A stretch of DNA of 64,000 bases from Lachnospiraceae bacterium (GTDB lineage: Bacteria; Bacillota; Clostridia; Lachnospirales; Lachnospiraceae). A model generated the notes under the pieces. That model made no database searches, had not been told where the DNA came from, and was given only the letters and a program-made list of their open reading frames with translations. The position numbers and the translations under genes are program-made. Location: assembly GCA_017411305.1 (NCBI GenBank), contig JAFQQI010000047.1, positions 23,986 through 87,985 of the forward strand, read 5' to 3'. This document shows, in pieces, positions 18,162-27,366 of the stretch. Positions within the stretch are counted from its first letter, which is position 1; each line of letters begins with the position of its first letter.

Positions 18162-19385
18162 GTGACAGAAGAATTTTACAACGAAGCAGATTATGATAGA
18201 CGGCGCAGGGAACGGCTGGCGCAGATGAAGCGTCTGAAAGAAAAGCAAATGCAGCAGCGCAGACGTTTGAAAGTATTAGTACCTGCCGTACTGGTTGCGG
18301 CATTGGTGGTTGGAATCGGTGTGAATGCCTTATCGGGGAAATCCCAAGAGAAGAAGGCAAACACAAATGCTGCAAACACTGCTGACAAAGGAGAAGATGC
18401 TGCAAGCACCGCTATGAGTAACACGGCTGAGAATAACACTGCCAAGAATAATACTGCCAAGAATAATACAGCTATGGGGAATGCTGCTACCACAGTTGCG
18501 GATGCAGGTACTGCAGCAATAGACGATGTTACCGGCCATACCTATTATGCCAAGGAAACTGATGCCACTAAAGCAATGAACGGCGATGTTTACAGTAATT
18601 ACGGTATTTTTATTGACAGAGACAGTAATACGGTGTTGGCAGAGCGAAACAGCACCACTAGAATGAACCCGGCATCCATGACCAAAATACTGACTTTGTT
18701 AGTAGCGGTAGAAGAGTTGGAAAAATCCGGAAAAATCAAACAACTGGATGATACGTTTACCATGACATTGGAAATTACGGATTACGGATTTGTCAATGAC
18801 TGTAGTAATGTAGGTTTTTTGGACGGGGAAAAGGTGACAGTAAAGGATTTACTTTACGGAACCATTCTTCCTTCAGGAGCCGATGCAGCTGTGGGGCTTG
18901 CTACTTATTCAGCAGGAAGCCACGAAGCCTTTGTGGAACTGATGAATGCAAAGGTTGAGGAGTTGGGATTATCAGAAACGACCCATATTACAAATTGTGT
19001 CGGAATTTATGATGAAGAGCACTACAGTACCGCTTATGATGTGGCCATGATTATGGAAGCAGCCATGGATAATGAACTTTGCCGGGAGATTATGGGGGCA
19101 AGAACTTACACCACATCCATGACAGAGCAACACACGGAGGGGATTACCGTTTCCAACTGGTTTATCCGCAGAATAGAAGACAAGGATACCGGTGGGAAAG
19201 TGCTTTGTGCCAAAACAGGCTATGTGGTACAATCCGGAAGCTGTGCCGCAAGCTATGGCAAAGACCATAACGGCAAAGAATTTATTTGTGTAACAGCTGA
19301 TGCTCACAGTAGCTGGCGGTGTATTTATGATCATGTGGCACTGTACAGTCAGTTTTCAACAGCAAAGGAGGAAATTGTACAATGA
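18162..19385 (+). CDS. D-alanyl-D-alanine carboxypeptidase-like serine hydrolase
   Basis: Penicillin-binding-protein type enzyme that trims peptidoglycan stem peptides outside the membrane. The 407-residue protein starts at GTG 18162 with AAGGAGAG upstream. A cytoplasmic basic stretch (1-28) is followed by one transmembrane anchor (about 28-47). A low-complexity Asn/Thr/Ala linker with repeats of N-N-T-A-K (about 60-110) leads to the catalytic domain. Ser172 and Lys175 form the S-x-x-K motif (NPASMTKI) and KTG is present in CAKTGY. The second motif, usually S-x-N, reads SGA. It overlaps the next gene by ATGA. Confidence 0.85.
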   Translation: MTEEFYNEADYDRRRRERLAQMKRLKEKQMQQRRRLKVLVPAVLVAALVVGIGVNALSGKSQEKKANTNAANTADKGEDAASTAMSNTAENNTAKNNTAKNNTAMGNAATTVADAGTAAIDDVTGHTYYAKETDATKAMNGDVYSNYGIFIDRDSNTVLAERNSTTRMNPASMTKILTLLVAVEELEKSGKIKQLDDTFTMTLEITDYGFVNDCSNVGFLDGEKVTVKDLLYGTILPSGADAAVGLATYSAGSHEAFVELMNAKVEELGLSETTHITNCVGIYDEEHYSTAYDVAMIMEAAMDNELCREIMGARTYTTSMTEQHTEGITVSNWFIRRIEDKDTGGKVLCAKTGYVVQSGSCAASYGKDHNGKEFICVTADAHSSWRCIYDHVALYSQFSTAKEEIVQ

Positions 19386-19555
19386 TACCGAAAGACCCGG
19401 TAATGCTTTTAAGCTTTTTAAATCTGAAACTGAGAGACTATTATCCTACGTTTGAGGCACTTTGTGAGGACTTAGATATCAGCGCTGCAGAGACAGAAGA
19501 AAAATTGAAAGCCATTGGTTATGAGTATGATAAAAGCAGAAACCAATTTGTATAA
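19382..19555 (+). CDS. DUF4250 small protein
   Basis: A 57-residue protein beginning MIPKDPVMLLSFLNLKLRDY, the typical start of the DUF4250 family found in Clostridia. Function unknown. Its ATG overlaps the stop of the carboxypeptidase (ATGA), so the two are translationally coupled. Ends with YEYDKSRNQFV, as family members do. Confidence 0.85.
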   Translation: MIPKDPVMLLSFLNLKLRDYYPTFEALCEDLDISAAETEEKLKAIGYEYDKSRNQFV

Positions 19556-19562
19556 TAATAGA

Positions 19563-19592
19563 GGAAGAGTTCGCATGCAGACTCTTCCTTTT
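19563..19592 (+). terminator. Intrinsic terminator
   Basis: GGAAGAGT (19563-19570) pairs with ACTCTTCC (19581-19588), followed by TTTT. Confidence 0.75.
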
Positions 19593-19630
19593 GCATATAG
19601 ATAAGATTAAGAAACCCAAAACGGTGAACA

Positions 19631-20308
19631 ATGAACAGCTTAAGAAAAAGAATTGCAGCTTGCCTGCTTGTTTTGTTTTTTTTGATAATGATTTACATAA
19701 TTGGCTGTTTTGAACAGGGAGTAGTACCTGTAATGGGACAGATAAATGAAGGACAAAAAAAGATTGCCCTGACTTTTGACGATGGCCCCCACCCTTACTA
19801 TACCGAACAACTGCTTGACGGACTCAAAGAGCGTGAGGTAAGAGTTACTTTTTTTGTAACAGGAGAGCATGCAAGTCTGCATCCTGATGTTATTGCACGT
19901 ATGAAAGAGGACGGGCATGTTATAGGTAATCATACTTACAGTCACATGCAGCTAAATAGCGGAAACAGAGAAAAGTTTAAAGATGAGTTGGTGAAAACAA
20001 ATAAGGTAATAGAGGCTATTACCGGAGAAGAGGTGATTTATGTCAGGCCTCCTTACGGAAGTTGGGACAAGAAGTTAGAGGAAGAACTGAATATGTTCCC
20101 GGTATTGTGGACGATTGATCCGTTGGATTGGTGCTCTGACAATGTAGACGGCATTACAAGAAAGGTGGTTTCCAAGGCAAAAGAAAATGATATCATTTTG
20201 ATGCATGATTACTATCCGACAACGATTACGGCAGCATTCCGGATTATTGATAATTTGAAGGAACAGGGATATGAGTTCGTAACTGTGGAGGAAATACTAT
20301 TTGACTAA
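19631..20308 (+). CDS. Polysaccharide deacetylase (CE4)
   Basis: Metal-dependent deacetylase acting on peptidoglycan or another amino-sugar polymer outside the membrane. The 225-residue protein has one N-terminal membrane anchor (about 7-25). All NodB motifs are present in order: LTFDDGPHP (motif 1, catalytic base and first metal Asp), NHTYSH (motif 2, metal His), RPPYGSWD (motif 3), the LWTIDPLDW region (motif 4) and ILMHDY (motif 5). It is a compact catalytic domain without extra modules. It follows the D,D-carboxypeptidase gene, so a cell wall role is likely. Confidence 0.93.
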   Translation: MNSLRKRIAACLLVLFFLIMIYIIGCFEQGVVPVMGQINEGQKKIALTFDDGPHPYYTEQLLDGLKEREVRVTFFVTGEHASLHPDVIARMKEDGHVIGNHTYSHMQLNSGNREKFKDELVKTNKVIEAITGEEVIYVRPPYGSWDKKLEEELNMFPVLWTIDPLDWCSDNVDGITRKVVSKAKENDIILMHDYYPTTITAAFRIIDNLKEQGYEFVTVEEILFD

Positions 20309-20465
20309 GAATTGAGAATAAGAATTGTGAATAGTGCATAATTCATCTTTAGAATCGCATGTAAATCTTGACACGGTGATAACGAAGTAGGAAAATATAA
20401 TATATAATCGGTAAAGAAAGGTGGGCTCTGCTTATATAAGCTGGTGCCGTAAGGGTATGGATAAA

Positions 20466-21251
20466 ATGAAAATTAGTGATTTTATGGATTTGGGTATGCT
20501 ACAGAAGATACAGGATCAGTTTTCCGATGCGACCGGTCTTGCTGCTATTGCAACGGATGCAGAAGGAAATTACATTACGAAAGGAAGTAACTTTACAGAC
20601 TTTTGTATGAAATATACCAGAGCCAGCGCAGAAGGAGCCAAGCGTTGTGTAAAGTGTGACACAGAGTGTACCGGTACATATTTTTGCCATGCGGGACTTA
20701 TGGATTTCGGAACAGATATTGTGGTAGAGGGTGAAAAGGTTGGTTCCATTATCGGCGGACAGGTTCTTCCGGTAGAGCCCGATGAAGAAAAGTTCAGAGC
20801 GATAGCAAAAGAGCTTTCCATTAATCCGGACGAGTATATTAGTGCACTGAAAAAGGTGCCCATCCGTTCTGAAAAATCCATTCGTGCAGCAGCAGGTATG
20901 CTGGGAGATGTGATTAACAAGATGGTAAATCTTGAATATATGAAATACTGTAACAGCAAACGTTTGGAAATCTTTGATGAAGAGCTGGAAACAGCTACCC
21001 AAACGGTTGATGTAATAAACAAGAAAACCAAGGAACTTGAAAGCATTGCTTCCAAACAGAACATTTTGGCACTGAATGCATCCATCGAATCTGCAAGAGC
21101 CGGTGTGGCAGGTGCAGGTTTTGCAGTTGTTGCTAAACAGATGGGAGAACTTGCAGGCATTTCGGCAGGTATCCATAAGGAAATCAGTGATGCGGCAAAA
21201 CAGATTAAGGATTCTGTAGAGAAGATGAACCAGAAGAACAATCAGGAATAA
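20466..21251 (+). CDS. PocR sensory domain fused to a short chemoreceptor signalling domain
   Basis: A soluble protein of 261 residues. Residues ~5-160 are a PocR ligand-binding domain with conserved cysteines (KRCVKCDTECTGTYFCHAG) and the GSIIGGQVLP segment. Residues ~185-255 hold the hairpin tip of methyl-accepting chemotaxis proteins (QNILALNASIESARAG then GFAVVAKQM). There is no transmembrane segment and the coiled-coil arms are short, so it would be a cytoplasmic sensor. ATG 20466 is favoured, with AAGGG 11 nt upstream; a GTG at 20421 would add 15 residues. No che genes are nearby. Confidence 0.8.
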   Translation: MKISDFMDLGMLQKIQDQFSDATGLAAIATDAEGNYITKGSNFTDFCMKYTRASAEGAKRCVKCDTECTGTYFCHAGLMDFGTDIVVEGEKVGSIIGGQVLPVEPDEEKFRAIAKELSINPDEYISALKKVPIRSEKSIRAAAGMLGDVINKMVNLEYMKYCNSKRLEIFDEELETATQTVDVINKKTKELESIASKQNILALNASIESARAGVAGAGFAVVAKQMGELAGISAGIHKEISDAAKQIKDSVEKMNQKNNQE

Positions 21252-21254
21252 AGT

Positions 21255-21297
21255 AAACTGCCATACCCGTATTCATGCGAAGGTATGGCAGTTTTTT
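21255..21297 (+). terminator. Intrinsic terminator
   Basis: AAACTGCCATACC pairs perfectly with GGTATGGCAGTTT around a 14-nt loop and ends in six T. Confidence 0.92.
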
Positions 21298-21343
21298 GCA
21301 TGACAGTAAGATTCTGCCATGCTTATTTTTTGTTAAATATTCC

Positions 21344-21372
21344 TTGTTGACTACCTATAAATACGTTATAAT
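21344..21372 (+). promoter_or_regulatory. rarA promoter
   Basis: TTGTTG (21344-21349), 17-bp spacer, consensus TATAAT (21367-21372). Confidence 0.7.
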
Positions 21373-21466
21373 AGAAAATGCGTGAGTCTGCGATGTGAGC
21401 TTGTAATCTATAAAGAAGCGATAATTGCCGGACTTTACAATGTTAGAAACGACGGGATGAGGAAAA

Positions 21467-22813
21467 ATGGATTTATTTGAATATATGCGTTCCTCCAATA
21501 TGGAAAAAGAATCTCCGCTGGCAGCAAGAATCCGTCCCACAACCTTAGAGGAAGTGGTAGGACAACAGCATATTATCGGTAAGGACAAGCTGCTTTATCG
21601 GGCTATTAAAGCGGACAAGCTTAGCTCCATTATTTTTTATGGTCCTCCCGGCACAGGGAAAACAACGCTGGCAAAGGTAATTGCCAATACAACAAGTGCT
21701 GAGTTTACCCAGATTAATGCTACCGTAGCCGGTAAGAAGGATATGGAGGAAGTAGTAAATAACGCCAAAAATACCCAAGGAATGTATGGGAAAAAGACCA
21801 TATTGTTTATAGATGAAATCCATCGCTTTAATAAAGGGCAACAGGATTATCTGCTTCCCTTTGTAGAGGACGGTACCGTTATATTAATCGGAGCTACTAC
21901 AGAAAACCCCTATTTTGAAGTAAACAGTGCGTTGATTTCGCGTTCCATTATTTTTGAATTAAAGCCTCTTTCCGGGGATGATATTAAAGCATTAATTAAC
22001 AGGGCTGTTTATGATAAGGACAAGGGAATGGGAGCATATGATGCCGTAATTGAGGAGGATGCTTTGGAATTTTTGGCAGACTTATCCGGCGGTGATGCCA
22101 GACATGCCCTGAATGCCATTGAGCTCGGTGTGATGACCACAAACCGTTCTGATGACGGCAAGATACACATTACTCTTGAGGTTGCCCAGGAATGTATTCA
22201 GAAAAGAGCAGTCCGCTATGATAAAACCGGTGACAATCATTATGACACGATTTCTGCCTTTATTAAGAGTATGCGAGGTTCAGATCCGGATGCGGCAGTG
22301 TACTATCTGGCCAGAATGCTTTATGCAGGGGAAAGTGTGACCTTTATTGCAAGAAGAATTATGATTTGTGCGGCGGAAGATGTAGGAATTGCAGATCCTC
22401 AGGCATTACAGATAGCGGTAAATGCGTCTCTTGCAGTGGAAAGAGTAGGAATGCCGGAAGCACAGATTATTTTATCGGAAGCAGCCATGTATGTGGCATG
22501 TGCTCCAAAGAGTAATGCTTGTGTGAAGGCCATAGGAGAAGCAATGAGCACTGTAGAGCAGACAGGAAATTTGCCGATACCATCTCATTTACAGGATGCC
22601 CATTATAAAGGGGCAGCAAAGCTGGGACATGGGACAGGCTATTTGTATGCCCATGATTATCCGAATAATTTTGTAAACCAACAATACCTGCCTTATGAGT
22701 TAAACGGTAAGGAATTTTACAGACCTTCCGGTAACGGCTATGAAGTGAAGGTAAAAGAGCATATGCAAAGAATCAAGAAAGAAGCTAAAGGAAAAAGTCC
22801 CAATGAATCATGA
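21467..22813 (+). CDS. rarA: Replication-associated recombination protein A (RarA/MgsA)
   Basis: AAA+ ATPase that acts at stalled replication forks. The 448-residue protein has Walker A GPPGTGKTT at 59-67, Walker B LFIDEIHRF at about 109-117, sensor 1 GATTENPYFEV, and the C-terminal MgsA domain with the LPIPSHLQDAHYKGAAKLGHG region typical of the family. GATGAGG lies 5 nt before the ATG. The 3' end overlaps the DUF5722 gene by 11 bp. Confidence 0.96.
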   Translation: MDLFEYMRSSNMEKESPLAARIRPTTLEEVVGQQHIIGKDKLLYRAIKADKLSSIIFYGPPGTGKTTLAKVIANTTSAEFTQINATVAGKKDMEEVVNNAKNTQGMYGKKTILFIDEIHRFNKGQQDYLLPFVEDGTVILIGATTENPYFEVNSALISRSIIFELKPLSGDDIKALINRAVYDKDKGMGAYDAVIEEDALEFLADLSGGDARHALNAIELGVMTTNRSDDGKIHITLEVAQECIQKRAVRYDKTGDNHYDTISAFIKSMRGSDPDAAVYYLARMLYAGESVTFIARRIMICAAEDVGIADPQALQIAVNASLAVERVGMPEAQIILSEAAMYVACAPKSNACVKAIGEAMSTVEQTGNLPIPSHLQDAHYKGAAKLGHGTGYLYAHDYPNNFVNQQYLPYELNGKEFYRPSGNGYEVKVKEHMQRIKKEAKGKSPNES

Positions 22814-24680
22814 GACAAAAAAGAAGAGAAGAAGAGTAAAAAATAAAAGGGTAAGAAATAAAAACGTAAGAGAACCCAAAATGCGAAGCAGAGTTACCAT
22901 TATTAAAGTGCTTGGTCTAATCGCAATTATTGCAGCCATTGCAGCAGGGCTTATTTATTATTTTTTCTTTAGTGACAAAGCAGCGTCACAGGAGGAAGTA
23001 CCGGTATCCCTTACGGATATGCAACAGGAGCAGACAAAACCTATGGAGGAAGAGCTCCCCGAAAGCGAAATCGGCTCCGGGGTATTGTCCCATATTGTGA
23101 CAGCAGGAAATGCAGTAGATGAAGCTTACAAAAGCAGACCAACCAGCTATGAGCTGGATGCAAATGCAGCAAACTTTGCAACAATTTCTTCCTGTTTAAT
23201 CGGAGAAGGCAGTAAAGTTGAGGTCACCGTTACAGGAGACGGAATTCCTGTCAGTGATGACAAATACTATTATTTGTTTTCAATTGATACCTTTGATACA
23301 GGGATTTCCGAATCAGATGAATATATTGATAAGGTGTACAAGGATACAGAAGTATCGTTGAAAGCATCCCTGCATTATAACAGTCCTAACAGCAGATTAT
23401 TTGATAAGTTTGTTGTTGCAGTGAAAAAGGACGATACCTTTGTACAGGTTAGTCAGCCAAAATACATTACCAATCCGGAAGCTATTGCCAAATACAGCAA
23501 TGTGTTCCAAACACCCTCATCTAAGAAGGGAATTTTGGTGGATCCCAATAAACTTAGAGGAAATGAACTGAATGACTTAGGCGTAAAGCAGGCAGCTTAT
23601 AATATTCCGGTTGCCAGATTGCTTGGCCCCAGTACCAGCAGTGCATATCCCACCGTCTATTATACGTATAACGGTAAGACTTACACTTTGAATGGTCAGG
23701 TGATTGCAGAGTATGACTTGGTATTTAGTACTCTTACAGCAAAAGGAATCAGTACCACAGCGATTATTTTGAACAATTATTCCGGTGCATACCCGCAGCT
23801 GATTCACCCCAAGGCAAGGGGCGGCGGCTCAGCCCCCTATTACATGTTTAACGGTGCAGAAGAATCCGGTGTGGAATATATGGCAGCTATTGCCACTTTC
23901 TTAGCAGAACGTTATTCGGATAATAAGCATGGAAGGATTTCCAGCTGGGTTATTGCCAACGAGATTAATGCCCGGAAGGAATGGAACTATATGGAGTATA
24001 CGGATATTGAAACTTACGTGGAGGAATATGCCAAGGCGTTCCGTGTATTCTATACAGCTATTAAGAGTGTCAGCAGCAGTGCAAAGGTTTATATGCCCAT
24101 TGACCAGCAGTGGGACAGAAATATCAAAGGAAATACCAATTATGACGGTAGGGATATTTTAGATGAGTTTAACAGAAATATTTCTTCCAAGGGTAATATA
24201 GATTGGGGACTTTCCCAGCATCCGTATAATGTTCCTCTTACGGAACCCCGTATCTGGAAGTCAACCAAATATGTAAAGCATAGTGTAAATACGTCTATGC
24301 TGACCATGGATAATATTGAAATTCTGACGGATTACATGCAACAGGAACAGTTCCTGAATGAGGACGGGGAAGTCAGAAGTATTATCTTAAGTGAACAGGG
24401 ATATACTGCAGCTTCAGGGGAAGCCATTCAGGCAGCGGCATTTGCCTATGCATATTACAAGACAGAAGCAAATCCTCATATTGACAGCTTCCTTTTAAAC
24501 AGACAGACGGATGCTCCGGAAGAAGTAGCCCAAGGATTGTCCTTTGGACTTAACACTTCGGGCGGACACCACAGACAGCTATATAATGTGTTTAAGTATA
24601 TTGATACTCCACAGCATGCAGAGTATACAGACTTTGCGAAGAGTATTATCGGAATCTCAAGCTGGAGCGAAATTTACTAA
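22803..24680 (+). CDS. Membrane-anchored DUF5722 protein, probable glycosidase fold
   Basis: A 625-residue protein with a very basic cytoplasmic start (about 1-30), one transmembrane helix (about 34-56) and a large extracellular part, best matched to DUF5722. An N-terminal beta-rich module (about 100-220) precedes a TIM-barrel-like domain. Two segments look like clan GH-A active-site strands: SSWVIANEIN (about 379-388, acid/base Glu) and IILSEQGYTA (about 525, nucleophile Glu). A glycoside hydrolase activity is therefore inferred, not established for the family as I know it. It starts inside the rarA end and converges on the DUF4364 gene, overlapping by 4 bp. Confidence 0.75.
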   Translation: MNHETKKKRRRVKNKRVRNKNVREPKMRSRVTIIKVLGLIAIIAAIAAGLIYYFFFSDKAASQEEVPVSLTDMQQEQTKPMEEELPESEIGSGVLSHIVTAGNAVDEAYKSRPTSYELDANAANFATISSCLIGEGSKVEVTVTGDGIPVSDDKYYYLFSIDTFDTGISESDEYIDKVYKDTEVSLKASLHYNSPNSRLFDKFVVAVKKDDTFVQVSQPKYITNPEAIAKYSNVFQTPSSKKGILVDPNKLRGNELNDLGVKQAAYNIPVARLLGPSTSSAYPTVYYTYNGKTYTLNGQVIAEYDLVFSTLTAKGISTTAIILNNYSGAYPQLIHPKARGGGSAPYYMFNGAEESGVEYMAAIATFLAERYSDNKHGRISSWVIANEINARKEWNYMEYTDIETYVEEYAKAFRVFYTAIKSVSSSAKVYMPIDQQWDRNIKGNTNYDGRDILDEFNRNISSKGNIDWGLSQHPYNVPLTEPRIWKSTKYVKHSVNTSMLTMDNIEILTDYMQQEQFLNEDGEVRSIILSEQGYTAASGEAIQAAAFAYAYYKTEANPHIDSFLLNRQTDAPEEVAQGLSFGLNTSGGHHRQLYNVFKYIDTPQHAEYTDFAKSIIGISSWSEIY

Positions 24681-25189
24681 AATAATTGCCCGATAATATA
24701 CTGGTAAATATCCTGGTTTTTCTTCTGCCAGTTGTCGCATATGGCAGCAGCAGTTTCTTCACCGGGAACAGAAATAGTAATATCGATTAAATTAATACCT
24801 TTGTCCTTTGCAACAAGATGGGCTTCATATTCGCCGGAAGTAGATTTATAATAATCCGACAGAATAGAAACCTCGTTGCGAAGGGCAATTTCATTTTCCT
24901 TGAAGTAGTCGTTTATATCCTCTTTGATGGAGGGACTAATCTGATTTCCGAAAAAGGAGAGGGTTTCAGAGCCGTCTTTTGTCAGCAACAGGTGAGTACG
25001 GTTACGGATAGATTGCGCAGTAACAAGACCGGCATCAATTAACTCGCCGATGGCTTGCTGAAGTGTCAGGAAATTGGTATATTCCCGTTCTAAAATAAAG
25101 TCACCGATTTGTGCTTTTGTCAGCGGAAAATCAACACGGCTTAACATATAAAGAACAATTAATTTGTAGAGTGTTAAAGGTTCCTGCAT
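24677..25189 (-). CDS. DUF4364 family protein
   Basis: A 170-residue protein of the clostridial DUF4364 family. The N-terminal part (about 1-75) has the shape of a winged helix (LTKAQIGDFIL, LQQAIGELIDAGLV, then a wing), so it may be a DNA-binding regulator. The start at 25189 is preceded by AAAGGAG; a longer frame runs upstream without a ribosome site. It lies 16 bp after the radical SAM gene, as part of a minus-strand cluster. Confidence 0.82.
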   Translation of the reverse strand: MQEPLTLYKLIVLYMLSRVDFPLTKAQIGDFILEREYTNFLTLQQAIGELIDAGLVTAQSIRNRTHLLLTKDGSETLSFFGNQISPSIKEDINDYFKENEIALRNEVSILSDYYKSTSGEYEAHLVAKDKGINLIDITISVPGEETAAAICDNWQKKNQDIYQYIIGQLF

Positions 25190-25205
25190 GGTTTCTCCTT
25201 TTTTG

Positions 25206-26156
25206 TTAGTTTTCATAATACATGCCCTGGTAAGCAGCAAGTTCCTTCATGGTATGATGCAGAGTGTTCAATACATCACGTTTATTACTACTCCAGGTAG
25301 GGGCAAGCAAAAGATTACGGGGAGCATCTCCCGTAACTCTGTGAATCACGATATCAGGACGAAGATATCCGATACAAGCAATCAGGGCTTGAATATAATC
25401 TTCTTTCTTTGCAAAAGAGCAGGTGATGCCGGAACTTGTTTCATTTAAGCTGTTTTTGTAAAAATCAGCCAAATCCGTATGCTCTAATATGTGCAAAAGC
25501 TGCAATTTAATTCCCCATACGGGTAATGCATTCAGATGTTTAACAGAAGCCAGCATATCTTCCAAAGACTCACCGGGAAGTCCCAAAATTAAGTGCACAA
25601 TGACAGGGATTTCCAGCTTATGCAAAGCTGATACAGCTTCATGAAAACAGGAAAGGGGATAGCCTCTCCGGATGAATGAGGCAGTCTTTTCATGGATTGT
25701 CTGTAGCCCAAGCTCCACCCAGATAAATTTATCCGGGAATTTGCTTTTCAGCGCTGCAAGCAAAGAAAGAACAGCATCCGGCAGGCAGTCCGGTCTGGTG
25801 GCGATGGAAATGCCGACTATAAAATCCTCCCTAAGTGCGGCAGTATAAATTGCTTCCAAATAGGAGATTGGGCCGTAGGTATTGGTATATGCCTGAAAAT
25901 ATGCGATATACCTGGAACCTGTCTTTTTGCCGGAAAGACGATTCCGGCCATCAAGCAGAGCCTGTCTGATTTCATTAGGAGATGAAAGGGCAGAAGCAAA
26001 ATCACCGCTTCCGCCTTGGCTGCAAAAGATACAGCCTCTTGTATCGAGGCTGCCGTCTCTGTTGGGACAGGTAAAGCCCGCATCCAGAGCTATTTTGTAC
26101 AGCTTTTCTCCAAAGGTTTCTTTACAATAAGTGTCTAGTGAATAATAGGGCTTCAT
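25206..26156 (-). CDS. TIGR01212/YhcC-type radical SAM protein
   Basis: A 316-residue radical SAM enzyme of the Elp3-like YhcC group. The cluster-binding cysteines are in TCPNRDGSLDTRGCIFC (C-x11-C-x2-C), the family signature near the N-terminus. Later RPDCLP and VELGLQT segments are also typical. The reaction is not established to my knowledge. ATG 26156 falls one base after the malic enzyme stop (TAATATG), suggesting translational coupling; a TTG at 26168 with AAAGG upstream is an alternative start. Confidence 0.88.
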   Translation of the reverse strand: MKPYYSLDTYCKETFGEKLYKIALDAGFTCPNRDGSLDTRGCIFCSQGGSGDFASALSSPNEIRQALLDGRNRLSGKKTGSRYIAYFQAYTNTYGPISYLEAIYTAALREDFIVGISIATRPDCLPDAVLSLLAALKSKFPDKFIWVELGLQTIHEKTASFIRRGYPLSCFHEAVSALHKLEIPVIVHLILGLPGESLEDMLASVKHLNALPVWGIKLQLLHILEHTDLADFYKNSLNETSSGITCSFAKKEDYIQALIACIGYLRPDIVIHRVTGDAPRNLLLAPTWSSNKRDVLNTLHHTMKELAAYQGMYYEN

Positions 26157-26157
26157 A

Positions 26158-27312
26158 TTATCGAACAATATGAGCCTTTACCGCTTCGGCAACTACTTCG
26201 GCTACCTTAGGATTAAATGCCTCAGGCATAATATTATCTTCATTTAGTTCTTCTTCGGGAACAAGTGAAGCAATGGCAACAGCCGCTGCGAGCTTCATAT
26301 CTTCTGTAATCTGGGGAGCACGTCCTTCCAAAGCTCCTTTGAAAATACCGGGAAAAGCTACTACATTATTTACCTGATTAGGGAAATCACTTCTGCCGGT
26401 TCCGATGATTCTGGCACCTGCTGCCTTGGCAACATCAGGCATAATTTCCGGAACAGGGTTAGAAAGTGCAAATAAAATAGCATCCTTGTTCATGGAAGAA
26501 ACCATTTCACTGCTTACCACGCCGGGAGCGGATACACCGATGAAAATATCAGCACCCTTCATAGCATCGGCAAGAAGACCGGTTTCATTGTTCGGATTGG
26601 TTATTTCTGCCATTTTTTCCTTCATCCAGTTAAGTTTTTCCCTGTTTTTGGAAATAATACCTGTGGTATCGCACATCACAATATTAGTAAAACCGTAGGT
26701 TAATAAAAGTTTCGTAATGGCAACTCCTGCGCTACCGGCACCGTTTACTACAACCTTACAATCTTCTTTTTGTTTCCCTACCACTTTAAGACCATTGATA
26801 ATACCTGCAAGTACTACGATAGCGGTACCGTGCTGGTCATCATGAAATACGGGAATATCCAAAGTGGCTTTCAGACGCTCTTCAATTTCAAAGCATCTGG
26901 GAGCACTGATATCCTCTAAGTTGATACCTCCAAAGGTAGGAGCAAGATAAGTGACTGCCTTGATGATTTCTTCCGTATCCTGGGTATCCAAACAGATGGG
27001 AACTGCGTTAACACCACCGAACTCTTTAAACAAAACGGCTTTCCCTTCCATAACGGGCATTGCTGCATGGGGACCGATATTACCAAGACCAAGAACAGCA
27101 CTTCCGTCGGAAACAACTGCTACCGTGTTGGCCTTCATGGTATAAGTATAAGCGGCTTCTTTATCCTCGGCAATGACCTTACAGGGCTCGGCAACACCGG
27201 GAGTATAGGCAAGAGATAAATCTTCTCGATTTTTTACGGGTGATTTAGAAACGGTTTCGATTTTGCCGTTCCACTGCTCATGGAGCATTAATGCTTTTTC
27301 ATTTGTTGTCAT
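26158..27312 (-). CDS. NAD-dependent malic enzyme (oxaloacetate-decarboxylating)
   Basis: Converts malate to pyruvate and CO2 with reduction of NAD(P). The 384-residue protein is the short bacterial form. The N-terminal half has YTPGVAEPC (catalytic Tyr region), [11 protein letters not shown] with the catalytic Lys, and DDQHGTA for metal binding. The C-terminal Rossmann domain has [10 protein letters not shown]. It is followed closely by the radical SAM gene and preceded by a 54-bp gap to the next minus-strand gene. Confidence 0.96.
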   Translation of the reverse strand: MTTNEKALMLHEQWNGKIETVSKSPVKNREDLSLAYTPGVAEPCKVIAEDKEAAYTYTMKANTVAVVSDGSAVLGLGNIGPHAAMPVMEGKAVLFKEFGGVNAVPICLDTQDTEEIIKAVTYLAPTFGGINLEDISAPRCFEIEERLKATLDIPVFHDDQHGTAIVVLAGIINGLKVVGKQKEDCKVVVNGAGSAGVAITKLLLTYGFTNIVMCDTTGIISKNREKLNWMKEKMAEITNPNNETGLLADAMKGADIFIGVSAPGVVSSEMVSSMNKDAILFALSNPVPEIMPDVAKAAGARIIGTGRSDFPNQVNNVVAFPGIFKGALEGRAPQITEDMKLAAAVAIASLVPEEELNEDNIMPEAFNPKVAEVVAEAVKAHIVR

Positions 27313-27366
27313 GATAAATACCTCACTTTATATTTCTTTATATGTTTGTGATAAAGATAATTGTTT

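Noticed and set aside
20367-20410. TTGACA ... TATAAT promoter before the PocR gene
   Set aside because: The two boxes are about 22 bp apart, too far for a standard sigma-A promoter.
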